From Saprospira grandis str. Lewin (GTDB taxonomy: Bacteria; Bacteroidota; Bacteroidia; Chitinophagales; Saprospiraceae): 64,000 bases of DNA. Of the stretch, positions 10,201 to 17,437 are shown in pieces (position 1 is the first letter of the stretch; every line of letters starts with the position of its first letter). The stretch lies in the NCBI RefSeq assembly GCF_000250635.1, contig NC_016940.1, forward strand, positions 3,596,501 to 3,660,500, written 5' to 3'. Under the pieces are notes generated by a model that did not search any database, had not been told where the DNA came from, and was given only the letters and a program-made list of their open reading frames with translations. Both the position numbers and the translations under genes were made by a program.

Positions 10201-13200
10201 TTCATTATCGTCATCTCCGCCATCATTAAAGACTTGGAGGAGGACCTGGCTACCTGGAGGGGCCGCAATCTCAAAGCCGACATCTCCTCCAAGGCCACCT
10301 GTACCGCAGGCCAGTTGTTGGAGGTTGCCGCAGCCGCCAGCATAGGCTACCACCACAAGGTCCGAGAAGTCGCCAATAGGAGAGGAGGAGCTAATGCCAT
10401 CATCATTTCCTTCTACCAAAGCCACTCCACTACTGGGCATAGTAAAGCTGTACCAAGTTTCTCCACAGTTTTGGCCACAGTTAGTTGGCTGGCTAGCGGT
10501 AGGAACGCCATAGTTGTAGCTGTTCCAGCTGCCTGTGCCATTGGTGCAAGATTCTGATTGAACAGGAATACTAATCGCATTTTGGCAGTAGTTATTGACG
10601 GGCTCGGGGTCATTGGGTTGTCCTGTGCCAAAGAGGGGCTCCATATCCCTAATTCGAATAGTAAATTCTCCTTCTCGATTGAGGCCTTCTCCATCTACTT
10701 GGATGAAATAGATGTTGCCAGGGGTCAAGCAGGTCGCCTCGACATTTTCGGTGATAATCGCAGTGGGTAGGTTCGATCCATCGCTTAGACTGAGCTGGCC
10801 TGTACAACTATTCGTTGAAGAGCCAAAGATATAGACCTCGGGGTCAATGCCAAAGATAGGATCATTACTTTCTACCTCAACTTCTACCCGGCCCGAAGGC
10901 GGAGCTGTAAACTGGTACCAGACGGTATGCTCAGCATAGCCGCCCAAACCAGGCTCTCCCAATTCTACATTAGCACATTCATTGGTCTCATTGCCTAAAG
11001 TAGCAAAGCTGCCCGTGGGGAGACCAAAGTCATAGGCATCGCAGATATTATTATTATAGGGGAAGGTCGTGCTTCCTCCATCATCTTCAATTTCTATAGT
11101 AAAGTAGCCTTCTTCTACCCCAAAGTAATCCTCTTGTCCATCTACTTGTAGATAGTAGGTGGCCCCCGGAACCAAGCAGGTAATGCTCATCGATTCATCA
11201 TTGAGCAGGGGATCGTAATCACTGCCCATTTCTAGCCAAGGTCCAGCACAGGTTCCGCCCGGACTATACCAGAGCGCAAGCTGTAAGTTGGGGTTATCGC
11301 CTAAGTTGGCGGGGTCTGACTCTAAGCTGATGCTGATGTTCCCAGAAGTTGGGGCCTCAAAGCTAAACCAAACGGTTTCATCGGCAGCAAAGGCCGAAGG
11401 GTTAGGCTCATTGGGCTCTACCGTAGCACAGTAGTTATTGTAACTGACATTATTGTTGATGCTGCCCCCATTGGGTACCGCCCCCAAAGGTGTGGCATTG
11501 CAGATGTTGTCGTTGGCAGGGAAGGCGCCAGCCCCATCATCTATAATTTCTATGGTAAAATAGCCTTCTACATCAATCAAAGAGCCATCTACTTGGACCC
11601 AATAGGTCTCTCCCGGGAGCAAACAAGTTAAATTAACTTCCGCATCAAAGCTAAGGGTGGGATTGTCTACCCCCTCTTCCAAAAGTTGTAGGTTGCCCGT
11701 ACAGCTGCCATTAGAAGAACGGTAAACGGCTAGTTGTAAGTCGACCCCATTACCTTGGTTGTTGGGATCAGACTCTAGCCGAATACTGACCTCCGAAGAG
11801 GTACTGGCCCCCGCATGTGCAGGCGCCTGAAAGCTAAACCAAACTGTCTGCTCAATATTAAAGGGAGAGGGCTCTCCGGGCTCTGTTTCTGCACAGAAGT
11901 TAGCGTAGTTGATGTTGTTATTGATGCTGCCCCCAATAGGTACGGCCCCCAAGGCTTCTGCATTACAAATGAGGTCGTTGGTTGGAATGGGGACAGAGGG
12001 CGCCTGACTAATCGTCAAGTCAAAGTAACCCTGCACATCCAAAAAGGAACCATCTACCATGATGAAGTAGGTCTTGCCTGCGTCCAGACATTGTACGTCC
12101 ATGTCTTCATCAAAGAAGCCGGGGTCATAGTCACTTTCTACCTCAGTGAGAATACCGGTACAGCTGTTATTAGAGGATTCAAAAACGGCTAGCTGAATAT
12201 CAATGGCATCTTGAGAGCTAAAAGGAGTAGAGGTGGTGGCCGAAATGTCTACTGCATAAGGTCCTCCTGTGGCCGGAGTGGTAAAGCTGTACCATACGGT
12301 TTGGTCCGCATCAAAGTCATCTGGATTGGGGTCGCCAATGGCATCAGCACAAAGGTTGTGTTGGTTCGTGATGCTTTGTGGCCCGTTCGTAAAGGGATCT
12401 CCTAAGGGAATGGCATTACAGATGAGGTTGTTAGGCGCTACGGGAATAGGCGGTATTTCTGTAATGGTAATATCAAAATAGCCTTCTTCAGGGTCCAAGA
12501 TGGCCAAATCTGCCCCATTGACTTGCACATAATAGATTTGCCCTGGGTTTAAGCAATAGACCTCTAGGTCCAAATCAAAGACAACCAAATCGTCGCCACT
12601 GTTCATTTCTCGCCAACTGCCCGTACAACTAGCCGCTTCCCAAACGGCGACTTGCAGATCAATAGGGTCTACGCCATTAAGAGGATCGTCTGAGCTGAGT
12701 TCTATTTCTACATTACCACTAGCGGGGGCCGTAAAGGTATACCAAACGGTCTGATTGGGGTTGAATGCCCCCGGATTGGGCTCTCCAGCTCCTGTTGCAC
12801 AGAAGTTGTTTTGGCTGCCATGTTGTGGGCCTGGACTTGTTCCAATTTGTCCTCCTGTTGGATCGCCCAAATAGATGGCATTACAAGGATCGTCATTTGT
12901 TGCAGGAGGATCACGAGGATCGCCATAAACCTCTAGGTCAAAGATGCCTTCTTGAAGGTCGGGGTCAAAAAGGGCGCCCTCTCCATCTACCATCAAAAAG
13001 TAGGTTCTGCCTGGAGTAAGGCATTCTACTTCCATATCTTCATCCCAGAGCACTCCAATCCCTTCATGCTCACTCTGTATTTCGGTCAAGGGGTCGGTAC
13101 AACTTTGGTTAGCGGCATCAAAGACAGCCAATTGTAGATCAATTTGGTCAGAGCCGAATAGACTTTGGTTCTCTGCCCGAATTTCTACCTTACCCGAAGG

Positions 13201-14766
13201 CGGGGCCACAAAGGTGTACCAAACCCCACGGTCATTTCCCCAGTTGTTGGGGATGGGCTCAAAGAGGTTGTCTGCACAGTAGTTGTTCTGATCGGTGAGT
13301 CCAACAGTGCCGCCAGGAGCAGGGGCCCCCAGGGCAATGGCATTACAAATTTCATCATTGGGCGCAGGCGGAATCCCGCCATCTCTTACTTCTAGGTCAA
13401 AGATACCATCTACATTTAGGGTAGAGCCATCTACCATGATATAGTAGATGCGACCAGCTTCTAGGCAGCGCACATCTAGTTCTTCTCCAAATCCCGTTGG
13501 ATCATAATCGCTATCTATTTCGCTGAGGCTTCCTGTACAGTTGTTGGTCGAGCTGCTATAAAGGGCCAACTGAAGGTCTACCGCATCGGTCCCAAAAGGG
13601 GCGGGTTGGTCACTATTGGCCTCAATGATAACATGTCCAGAGGCGGGGGCTTCAAAGGAGAACCAAACACCCTGCTCATTGCTCCAGTTACCCGGAATGG
13701 GCTCGTTGGCATTGCTCGCACAGAGGTTTGATTGGCTGAGGGCGTTGGTTTGTACTTGCCCCCCAGTAGGAACGGGCCCCAGATGAGTGGCCGCACAAAT
13801 GCTATCGGCTGATTGCTGTACGCCAAGGTCAAAGATTTCTAGGCCAAAGTAGCCTTGGCCGCCATCGGTAAAGGGGATGCCGCTATCTTCGCCATCTACC
13901 AAAAGGAAGTAGGTGGTATTGGGTTGTAGACATTCTACGCTCATTTCTTCATCATAGAGGGCACCTGCCCCCTGATAGTCTTCGGCCACTAGGCTAAGGG
14001 CGCCATTACAACTGCCATTAGAACTTTCATAAAGGGCCAATTGCAGGTCGATGCCATCCCCTAGGTTTTGGGGATCCGAGATGGCCTCAAAGCGGAGACT
14101 AGCACTGGGGTTGGGGCCGGTGGTAAACTGAAACCAAACGCCTTGTTCATTGGCATTGCCCCAGGGACTAGGTTCTAAGGTATTTGTTGCACAGAAGTTC
14201 CCGTAGTTGCTCAGTCCATTGTCTCCAATAGAGCTATTGCTATTGAGGGTCCCCAAATTGATGGCATTACAAATTTGGTCATAGGCTTGGCCCGCATTCA
14301 CAAAGCTTCCCCTTGCCCGAATCGTAAAATCTACCTGCCCCCAACTGCTATTCCCACAACAGTTTGGAATGCTTAGGGTATAATTGAGGGAGCTACCCGG
14401 CGCTGGGGTAGCAAAGTTCTGACAAATCTGGGCCAAACAAGTTTGGTCCACCACACAGGCCGCCCCATCATCCTCAAAAGCTCTAAAACAGAGCTGAATA
14501 TTGGCCGGATAGTCTGTTGCACAAATAAATTCTTCATCGTATTGGGTATTGGGGGCGTCGGTAAAGCAAGGGCCCGATTGGGGGTAGGTGGTCCACCCTT
14601 GGCTTTCTATATTGACGCGCCATTGGGGGTCTGGACTACCACCAAAAATCCCATCTGTACAACTGGTCCCAGCCGTTCCGGAGTTGATGATCACTTCTAG
14701 ACGAACTTGGGCCTGCAAGCTACAGCTGTAGAGGAACAGAAGGCCAAATAGATAGATATGTCGCAT
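4249..14766 (-). CDS. Giant SprB-repeat cell-surface protein with T9SS type B sorting domain
   Basis: This 3505-residue secreted protein has four parts. The signal peptide is residues 1-20 (HIYLFGLLFLYSCSLQAQ). From about 150 to 1650 there are at least eight related repeats of about 145 residues, each starting near D/N-xICNAxxLG, followed by a VWYxFxAPxSG block and a CLxPGxTYFLMVDG block, plus two divergent copies. From about 1700 to 3325 there are about 21 SprB-type repeats of about 75 residues with motifs such as ATGGTAPYTYLWSDG and AGSYxLTVTDANGC. The C-terminus (from about 3410, APNTFTPNNDGANDRFFI ... YDRWGELVFEG) is the gliding-motility-associated CHU_C sorting domain. SprB-like proteins are exported by T9SS and move along the surface as adhesins during gliding. 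It probably acts in gliding, attachment or prey capture. Aromatic- and Cys-rich repeats suggest a rigid extended fibre. Confidence 0.93.
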   Translation of the reverse strand: MRHIYLFGLLFLYSCSLQAQVRLEVIINSGTAGTSCTDGIFGGSPDPQWRVNIESQGWTTYPQSGPCFTDAPNTQYDEEFICATDYPANIQLCFRAFEDDGAACVVDQTCLAQICQNFATPAPGSSLNYTLSIPNCCGNSSWGQVDFTIRARGSFVNAGQAYDQICNAINLGTLNSNSSIGDNGLSNYGNFCATNTLEPSPWGNANEQGVWFQFTTGPNPSASLRFEAISDPQNLGDGIDLQLALYESSNGSCNGALSLVAEDYQGAGALYDEEMSVECLQPNTTYFLLVDGEDSGIPFTDGGQGYFGLEIFDLGVQQSADSICAATHLGPVPTGGQVQTNALSQSNLCASNANEPIPGNWSNEQGVWFSFEAPASGHVIIEANSDQPAPFGTDAVDLQLALYSSSTNNCTGSLSEIDSDYDPTGFGEELDVRCLEAGRIYYIMVDGSTLNVDGIFDLEVRDGGIPPAPNDEICNAIALGAPAPGGTVGLTDQNNYCADNLFEPIPNNWGNDRGVWYTFVAPPSGKVEIRAENQSLFGSDQIDLQLAVFDAANQSCTDPLTEIQSEHEGIGVLWDEDMEVECLTPGRTYFLMVDGEGALFDPDLQEGIFDLEVYGDPRDPPATNDDPCNAIYLGDPTGGQIGTSPGPQHGSQNNFCATGAGEPNPGAFNPNQTVWYTFTAPASGNVEIELSSDDPLNGVDPIDLQVAVWEAASCTGSWREMNSGDDLVVFDLDLEVYCLNPGQIYYVQVNGADLAILDPEEGYFDITITEIPPIPVAPNNLICNAIPLGDPFTNGPQSITNQHNLCADAIGDPNPDDFDADQTVWYSFTTPATGGPYAVDISATTSTPFSSQDAIDIQLAVFESSNNSCTGILTEVESDYDPGFFDEDMDVQCLDAGKTYFIMVDGSFLDVQGYFDLTISQAPSVPIPTNDLICNAEALGAVPIGGSINNNINYANFCAETEPGEPSPFNIEQTVWFSFQAPAHAGASTSSEVSIRLESDPNNQGNGVDLQLAVYRSSNGSCTGNLQLLEEGVDNPTLSFDAEVNLTCLLPGETYWVQVDGSLIDVEGYFTIEIIDDGAGAFPANDNICNATPLGAVPNGGSINNNVSYNNYCATVEPNEPNPSAFAADETVWFSFEAPTSGNISISLESDPANLGDNPNLQLALWYSPGGTCAGPWLEMGSDYDPLLNDESMSITCLVPGATYYLQVDGQEDYFGVEEGYFTIEIEDDGGSTTFPYNNNICDAYDFGLPTGSFATLGNETNECANVELGEPGLGGYAEHTVWYQFTAPPSGRVEVEVESNDPIFGIDPEVYIFGSSTNSCTGQLSLSDGSNLPTAIITENVEATCLTPGNIYFIQVDGEGLNREGEFTIRIRDMEPLFGTGQPNDPEPVNNYCQNAISIPVQSESCTNGTGSWNSYNYGVPTASQPTNCGQNCGETWYSFTMPSSGVALVEGNDDGISSSSPIGDFSDLVVVAYAGGCGNLQQLACGTGGLGGDVGFEIAAPPGSQVLLQVFNDGGDDDNENFELCVSEGCGADNCLNAIAYPIQPNVPYCFNTASATGEGVAGGAPGYFECGEGDDPEHSLYYYFVSDCNGSAVTLSIINATSSGNCIGGTVPGDGFNISFFQDSSPCDNNPDVLVDCQSFNSCMTQPINWSFTYNNLQPNTPYIVQIDGGFNFLGGSNNGTFMIQTTTSPVPMPTSTPSGCGSNNGTATATTVGGTPPFSFQWSNGAVDSIITNLSPGWYTVTVTSSGPGGCSAIDSVFVDSTNALGLQLASQRDESCLGSCDGSATVLPLSGLAINYNYLWDAAAGSQTTATATGLCAGNYSVTVSSNNGCQDSITVQIGSPNPVQASLVNGSLPQCPGLCDGSAAITATGGNISTDYYYQWSHGDSTSLVTNLCAGNYSVTISDRNGCYDTLQLNIPVPPSPIQISLLASQDLSCAGDSSGSFSLTAAGGQAPYTYIMAGDSNQTGQFSALAAGNYLVQVIDDVGCTDTISVSIQEPTPLSAGISIDQDYNGSPISCFGAADAALSATATGGTANYNYNWSTGASSNSLNGLAAGSYSLTVSDQNGCQDSSSISLQTPDSIQLNIDTLSFYNGYTVSCASATDGQLEASYSGGWGSLQGQWSNGSSQALQNSLAAGNHCFSVTDINGCQASSCVLLTAPDTLLLDSVQQQNIICAGQQNGELSIFMQGGLPPYSYLWSNGQTSSNISNLAAGNYQLTVTDANGCNWLGSWTITEPTPLVLQLDADSVRCNGGADGSISALLSGGIAPYSYLWSNGQSSSNINNLAAGPYQLTVTDAYGCSIVASALVQEPANAVIANVLSSQNPSCNQGTDGWIDADAQGGTPNYSFLWSTGDTTEDLQQLAAGSYSLTATDARGCQATTSIQLIAPSAIQPSISVYSNYHGASISCAGASDGALTAQAQGGTAPYLISWSTGENTALIQNLSAGWYTVSFSDANGCTAVDSIELTAPLPLAAQQTVSAASCANSCDGQIVYQAVAGTGTLGQNGYEYRLLGPGQNGQLFGPNNNWSNLCAGWYVVQLRDGNGCQIQDSIEITAPAPLQLQLSQNDPSCFNGNDGSLTALATGGTAPYTYLWSDGQTTATATNLSAGSYSLSLTDANGCILAQTTSLHSPSPLAINFQVDSTSCAGSSDGAILAIATGGTAPYTYLWSDGQMGRQARGLTAGNYQLTISDAQGCQFTASTTVEEPSPLQIQLQSSNPNCQGQNSGTATVVATGGTAPYTYLWSDGQTTATATNLAAGSYQLIVTDAKGCQQNASVQLSQPTGLGLAINQLQAPSCHNAADGELEAVVVGGTAPYQYNWSNGSSTANANNLAAGWYSLTVSDAGGCQLVDSFELLAPAALQLSLSSQAAGCLQGADGEATASVQGGTLPYSFLWSNGAQTQQVTGLAAGNYQLTVTDANGCSIQGQVVVDEPASGLVGYINVQDALCQNGASGQLTAIISGGTPLANGDYNYSWSNGGSTAVLSNLSAGNYSLTASDANGCTLSLSAQVGEPTGIQLTLVSSQDPRCAGELTGQAQLQASGGTSPLSYQWSDGQTAPTAQNLGAGSYSVTVTDRNGCTADLSVQITDPAPLQLNMQLNMPACAGGDDGSISYQSSSVPVNAFLWSNGQVGQPLTGLAAGIYNLTVVDQNGCSADFQYVLGGPPALGLTLKPQSNIRCAGELSASVEALASSGTAPYSYLWSNGDTQSLAQNLGAAWYAVTATDANGCQQTDSIQFVDPAPLELSAEVDSVRCLGESNGSILALAQGGSTALGGYSYSLDSLNWQASPFFPNLAAADYTIYLRDANDCVADTLVEVEAGLPFFLQQFGPNDTTLAYGDSLLLYALLNDSLGVSFSWSESLSNQLLSDSSYQLWVQPFDRAIYEFVAQNERGCRLDSSITVFIDKERIAAAPNTFTPNNDGANDRFFIQGDERLQLVKLFRVYDRWGELVFEGQNLAPNDPQAGWDGQFKGRPMNSGVYAWYAELEFIDGHILVLKGSIQLLR
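4790..9680 (-). repeat. DNA region encoding about 21 SprB-type repeats
   Basis: The coding repeats are close to identical at DNA level in places. The segment reading CCATCGGACCAAAGGTAAGT, followed by a GGGGGCTGTTCCTCC block, recurs at about 6516, 6748 and 6971. This indicates recent internal duplication or gene conversion inside the giant gene. Confidence 0.85.
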
Positions 14767-14869
14767 ATAGCTGTTTTTTGTCCAACAAAATTGAAGGCTA
14801 AAAATAAGAAATCCTTAGCAGTTCTTCACTAAACGTTTGTTTCCTGCCTGCTTGTTGCCAAGGACCCTG

Positions 14870-14988
14870 TTTTTTTGGGGCCTCCTGCCTGCGGCAGGCG
14901 CTACGTTTCGCAGCTCGCTGTTCGCTCGGCCCTGCGGCCTGACGGCCTTGGTCTGCGGCTTTGCCGCACTGCTGCACATCGCTAGGCC
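14870..14988. repeat. GC-rich modular element, copy 4
   Basis: It begins with seven T then GGGGCCTCCTGCCTGCGG, carries CAGCTCGCTGTTCGCTCGGC, a variant of the core, and ends CATCGCTAGGCC. It lies about 100 bp upstream of the giant gene's start, so it is not a terminator for that gene. Confidence 0.8.
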
Positions 14989-15156
14989 AAATGGAAGTCC
15001 TGCGCTTCGGCCATCCTTTGATAAAAATTTGAGGCTAGTCCAGGCATTTTTTAAAGGCATAGCTGTAGCTATGGCTGAGAAAAATAACGCAGAATAGCAG
15101 GAAATTAAAGCAAAGGATAGAAGTGGCAGGGCTTTCATTTGGCCTTTGCCGTTTGG

Positions 15157-15313
15157 CCTTCGGCCATGGCGGCTTCGCCGCTACCTGCAGCCTAAAGGCC
15201 GCAGCCATTCTTGTTGGGCCTTGGTCTTTCTTGCCGCAGCGGCTTAAAAGCCCCTGCTTTGTTTATGGAAAGGAGGTATTTTGTTTTCAGGTCCTGCGGC
15301 TTTTAAGCTGCAG
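15157..15313. repeat. Left 157-bp direct repeat flanking the 22-nt array
   Basis: It aligns without gaps to 16171-16327 with about 7 mismatches. It runs from CCTTCGGCCATGGCGG to GCGGCTTTTAAGCTGCAG and contains several short dyads. Confidence 0.85.
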
Positions 15314-15349
15314 CCAATGGCCGATGAATGGCAAAACTCCTTCTTAGTC

Positions 15350-16000
15350 GTCCTGAACTCTACGATATAGGTTGTCAAAGTCATTGAATACAGTCACTAA
15401 ACTGTTCGTTATAGGTTCCTCTACTGCATAAGAGTCGTCCTGAACTCCATGCTATAGGTTGTAGAAGTGTATAATATACGTTAGCTAAGTGCATGATATA
15501 CGTTAGGGAACTGTACAGTATAGGTTGTGGAACTACATAATATAGGTTGTAGGACCCCAAAATAGACGTCCTAGGACGTCTATTTTGGGGTATAGGAAGG
15601 TACCCAATGGGGTTAGGGGACGTACCTCATGGAGTTCGGAACGTCTCCTCTGGGGTTAGAGGACGTATCTCATGGAGTTCGGGACGTCCCTTATGGGGTT
15701 GGAGGACGTACCTCATGGAGTTCGGAACGTCTCTTATGGGGTTGGGGGACGTATCTCATGGAGTTCGGAACGTCCCTTATGGGGTTTTTGGACCTATACA
15801 ATGCAGTTCCAGACGTCTATCAAGCAGTAGGAGCGCCCTAATTTGGGGTGCTAGACCGAGAGCTTAAGCTAAATAAGCAGCCTCTTCTGCTTTCTAAGCT
15901 AAAAAATGCGGTAGAGAACTGCTATTTTGGGGTTCTTGGACCTAATTTATACCTTAGAGAACCCCTATTTTGGGCTTGTGCAACCCCATCGCCCTAGTTT
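15350..16000. repeat. 22-nt-period degenerate tandem array (non-coding)
   Basis: From 15350 to 15847 the sequence divides without gaps into 23 units of 21 or 22 nt. Starts are at 15350, 15371, 15393, 15415, 15437, 15458, 15480, 15502, 15524, 15546, 15568, 15590, 15612, 15634, 15655, 15677, 15698, 15720, 15741, 15763, 15784, 15806 and 15827. Each begins GTT/GTC/GTA, has a GAAC or GGAC near position 7-10, and usually ends in TATAG or ATGGR. Units from 15612 to 15783 alternate a 22-nt and a 21-nt type, giving a 43-nt dimer. Four further units are recognisable at 15911-15997. The length is not a multiple of three and reading frames rotate through the array, so it is unlikely to be coding. Function unknown. 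Confidence 0.85.
15554..15591. repeat. 38-bp perfect palindrome inside the array
   Basis: The left arm ACCCCAAAATAGACGTCCT meets its exact reverse complement with no loop, centred on CCTAGG between 15572 and 15573. It spans array units 10 and 11 and marks the switch from the TATAG-type units on the left to the ATGGR-type units on the right. Confidence 0.9.
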
Positions 16001-16150
16001 ATTAGTCCCTCAACTTTTTCTTGGGGGTTTTGAAAAAGGAGAGGTAAAGAAAGGGTCTTTTAGTGGCTGGGTAGTTTTGCGCCCATGGGCTAAAGCCCAT
16101 GGTTGTAGACTGAGCAAAGAGCGGGCTAAAGCCCTTCTTTGCTATAAATG
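15998..16150. repeat. Dispersed 150-bp module with CATGGGC/GCCCATG hairpin
   Basis: It begins TTTATTAGTCCCTCAACTTT and includes hairpin CCATGGGC-TAAA-GCCCATGG at 16083-16102 and GCGGGCTAAAGCCC near 16121. The same module with small changes is at about 20480-20632. Confidence 0.75.
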
Positions 16151-16170
16151 ATATGGGCCGATGGTTTCAA

Positions 16171-16327
16171 CCTTCGGCCATGGCGGCTTTGCCGCTATCT
16201 GCAGCCTAAAGGCCGCAGCCATTCTTGTTGGGCCATCATCTTTCTTGCCGCAGCGGCTTAAAAGCCCCTGCTTTGTTTATGGAAAGAAGGTATTATGTTT
16301 TCAGGTCCTGCGGCTTTTAAGCTGCAG
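16171..16327. repeat. Right 157-bp direct repeat flanking the 22-nt array
   Basis: This is the partner of 15157-15313, in the same orientation and offset by exactly 1014 bp. The two copies bracket the array and the 150-bp hairpin module. Confidence 0.85.
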
Positions 16328-16368
16328 GCCAATTGTTGGTCAGGAGCGGGCTCTGCTGTACCTAAATT

Positions 16369-16392
16369 GGCTGCTGGTTTCAACCTGCAGCC
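16369..16392. repeat. Hairpin GGCTGCTGGTT/AACCTGCAGCC
   Basis: The stem-loop has a TC loop and one internal mismatch. A copy near 27748-27772 has the same flanks, including the following GCTAGCAGGCGGCGAAGCCG. Confidence 0.65.
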
Positions 16393-16437
16393 ACGGCTAG
16401 CAGGCGGCGAAGCCGCCGCAAAGGAGCGAAGCGACTT

Positions 16438-16557
16438 GGCCTAGGGGCCTGAAAGGGTGGCCGCAGGCCAGACCGAGCCGCTGAAAGCGGCGAAGGGCCG
16501 AGCAGACCTGCGAGCCCTGAAAGGGCCCGGCCGCCGCAGGCGGCAGGCCCCAAAAAA
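16438..16557. repeat. GC-rich modular element, copy 5
   Basis: It runs from GGCCTAGGGGCCTG to GGCCCC plus six A and ends 43 bp before the start of the lipoprotein gene at 16600. Here the A-tract faces the 5' end of a plus-strand gene rather than a 3' end. Confidence 0.85.
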
Positions 16558-16599
16558 TCTAAACTCTAAGTAGGAAGAAGAAGGAAAAACACAAATAAA

Positions 16600-17292
16600 A
16601 TGATGAAGAAATTAACAGGAATAGCGCTCTCAATAATGTTCCTTTGGGGCTGTGAAAATAGTCCGTTAAAGGATACGAAAAGCGCAAGCTCTTTAGATGA
16701 AGAGCAAAGATTGCCAAAGGAGTTGGAGGAAAATATGCTAAAGGTTGGAGAACTAATTCCATTAAGCGAAAAAGACTATGCAGATAGTATTGTGTATCGA
16801 GAAGGGATTCGCCTAAAAGAATATGCTTATATTATAGAGTCAACGGTCTTAAAAGATAGTGTGTTGGATGATCAGGATTTTATTCCGCCAGTAGTAGGAC
16901 AAAGAGCTATTATTATGTATAAGGATAGTGTTTTAGGCATTAAGTATTCTCCTTCAATTATGAAAGAAGTAGAGTTGAAAACGGGCAAAGGTTTAATGTT
17001 GGATGCAGTGATTCATGTTATAGGTATTTTTCCAGGAGAAAAGGGAACTTTGTTTTATGCTTCAGGTGGTGGTACTCGATTGTGCAGAGATTGTAATCAA
17101 TTGCGTCTCATCTATTCTTTAGAGGGGGAAGAGATCTATTGCCTTTATCAGGGGCCTTATGAGGATACCGCAATTATTCGTAAAGGTAATTATGAAGCTA
17201 TTATAGACAGTTATCAAGTTGATAATAATTATGAAAGAGACGATGTCTATCTGAATAAAATATTTGATATTCCACTGGTTGATTTAAAATAG
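16600..17292 (+). CDS. Hypothetical lipoprotein
   Basis: This 230-residue protein starts MMKKLTGIALSIMFLWGCEN. The hydrophobic stretch ending LWGC is a lipobox with the lipidated Cys at residue 18, so it is probably an outer-membrane or periplasmic lipoprotein. No conserved domain was recognised. Near the middle GGGTRLCRDCNQLRLIYS holds a CxxC pair that could be a disulfide. It sits alone between a GC-rich repeat element and the GldM-like gene 146 bp downstream on the same strand. Base composition is clearly more AT-rich than the flanking housekeeping genes, which suggests lineage-specific or acquired DNA. Confidence 0.75.
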   Translation: MMKKLTGIALSIMFLWGCENSPLKDTKSASSLDEEQRLPKELEENMLKVGELIPLSEKDYADSIVYREGIRLKEYAYIIESTVLKDSVLDDQDFIPPVVGQRAIIMYKDSVLGIKYSPSIMKEVELKTGKGLMLDAVIHVIGIFPGEKGTLFYASGGGTRLCRDCNQLRLIYSLEGEEIYCLYQGPYEDTAIIRKGNYEAIIDSYQVDNNYERDDVYLNKIFDIPLVDLK

Positions 17293-17437
17293 TTTATAGT
17301 TATAGGCCTCCTGCCTTTTTTTTGGGGGCTTTCTTCTTCGGCGGTTAATCTTATAACTCTTTAGGAGTCATCTTTAAAATTTTGCTTATCAGAGAGTTGT
17401 GTGAGCAGGCCTGCAGGAGCAGTAAAAGATAAATAAT

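Noticed and set aside
6415-13395. Many plus-strand open frames opposite the giant surface-protein gene
   Set aside because: They are byproducts of the repeated composition of the SprB-type coding repeats on the minus strand.
15607-15867. Open frames with repeated LMEFGTSLMGL-type peptides
   Set aside because: They arise from the 21-22 nt DNA repeat being read in rotating frames. Two overlapping frames look equally repetitive and neither has a start context or a defined homologue.
15350-16000. CRISPR array or crRNA-like locus
   Set aside because: There is no constant repeat alternating with unique spacers, units vary throughout, and no cas gene is in the window.
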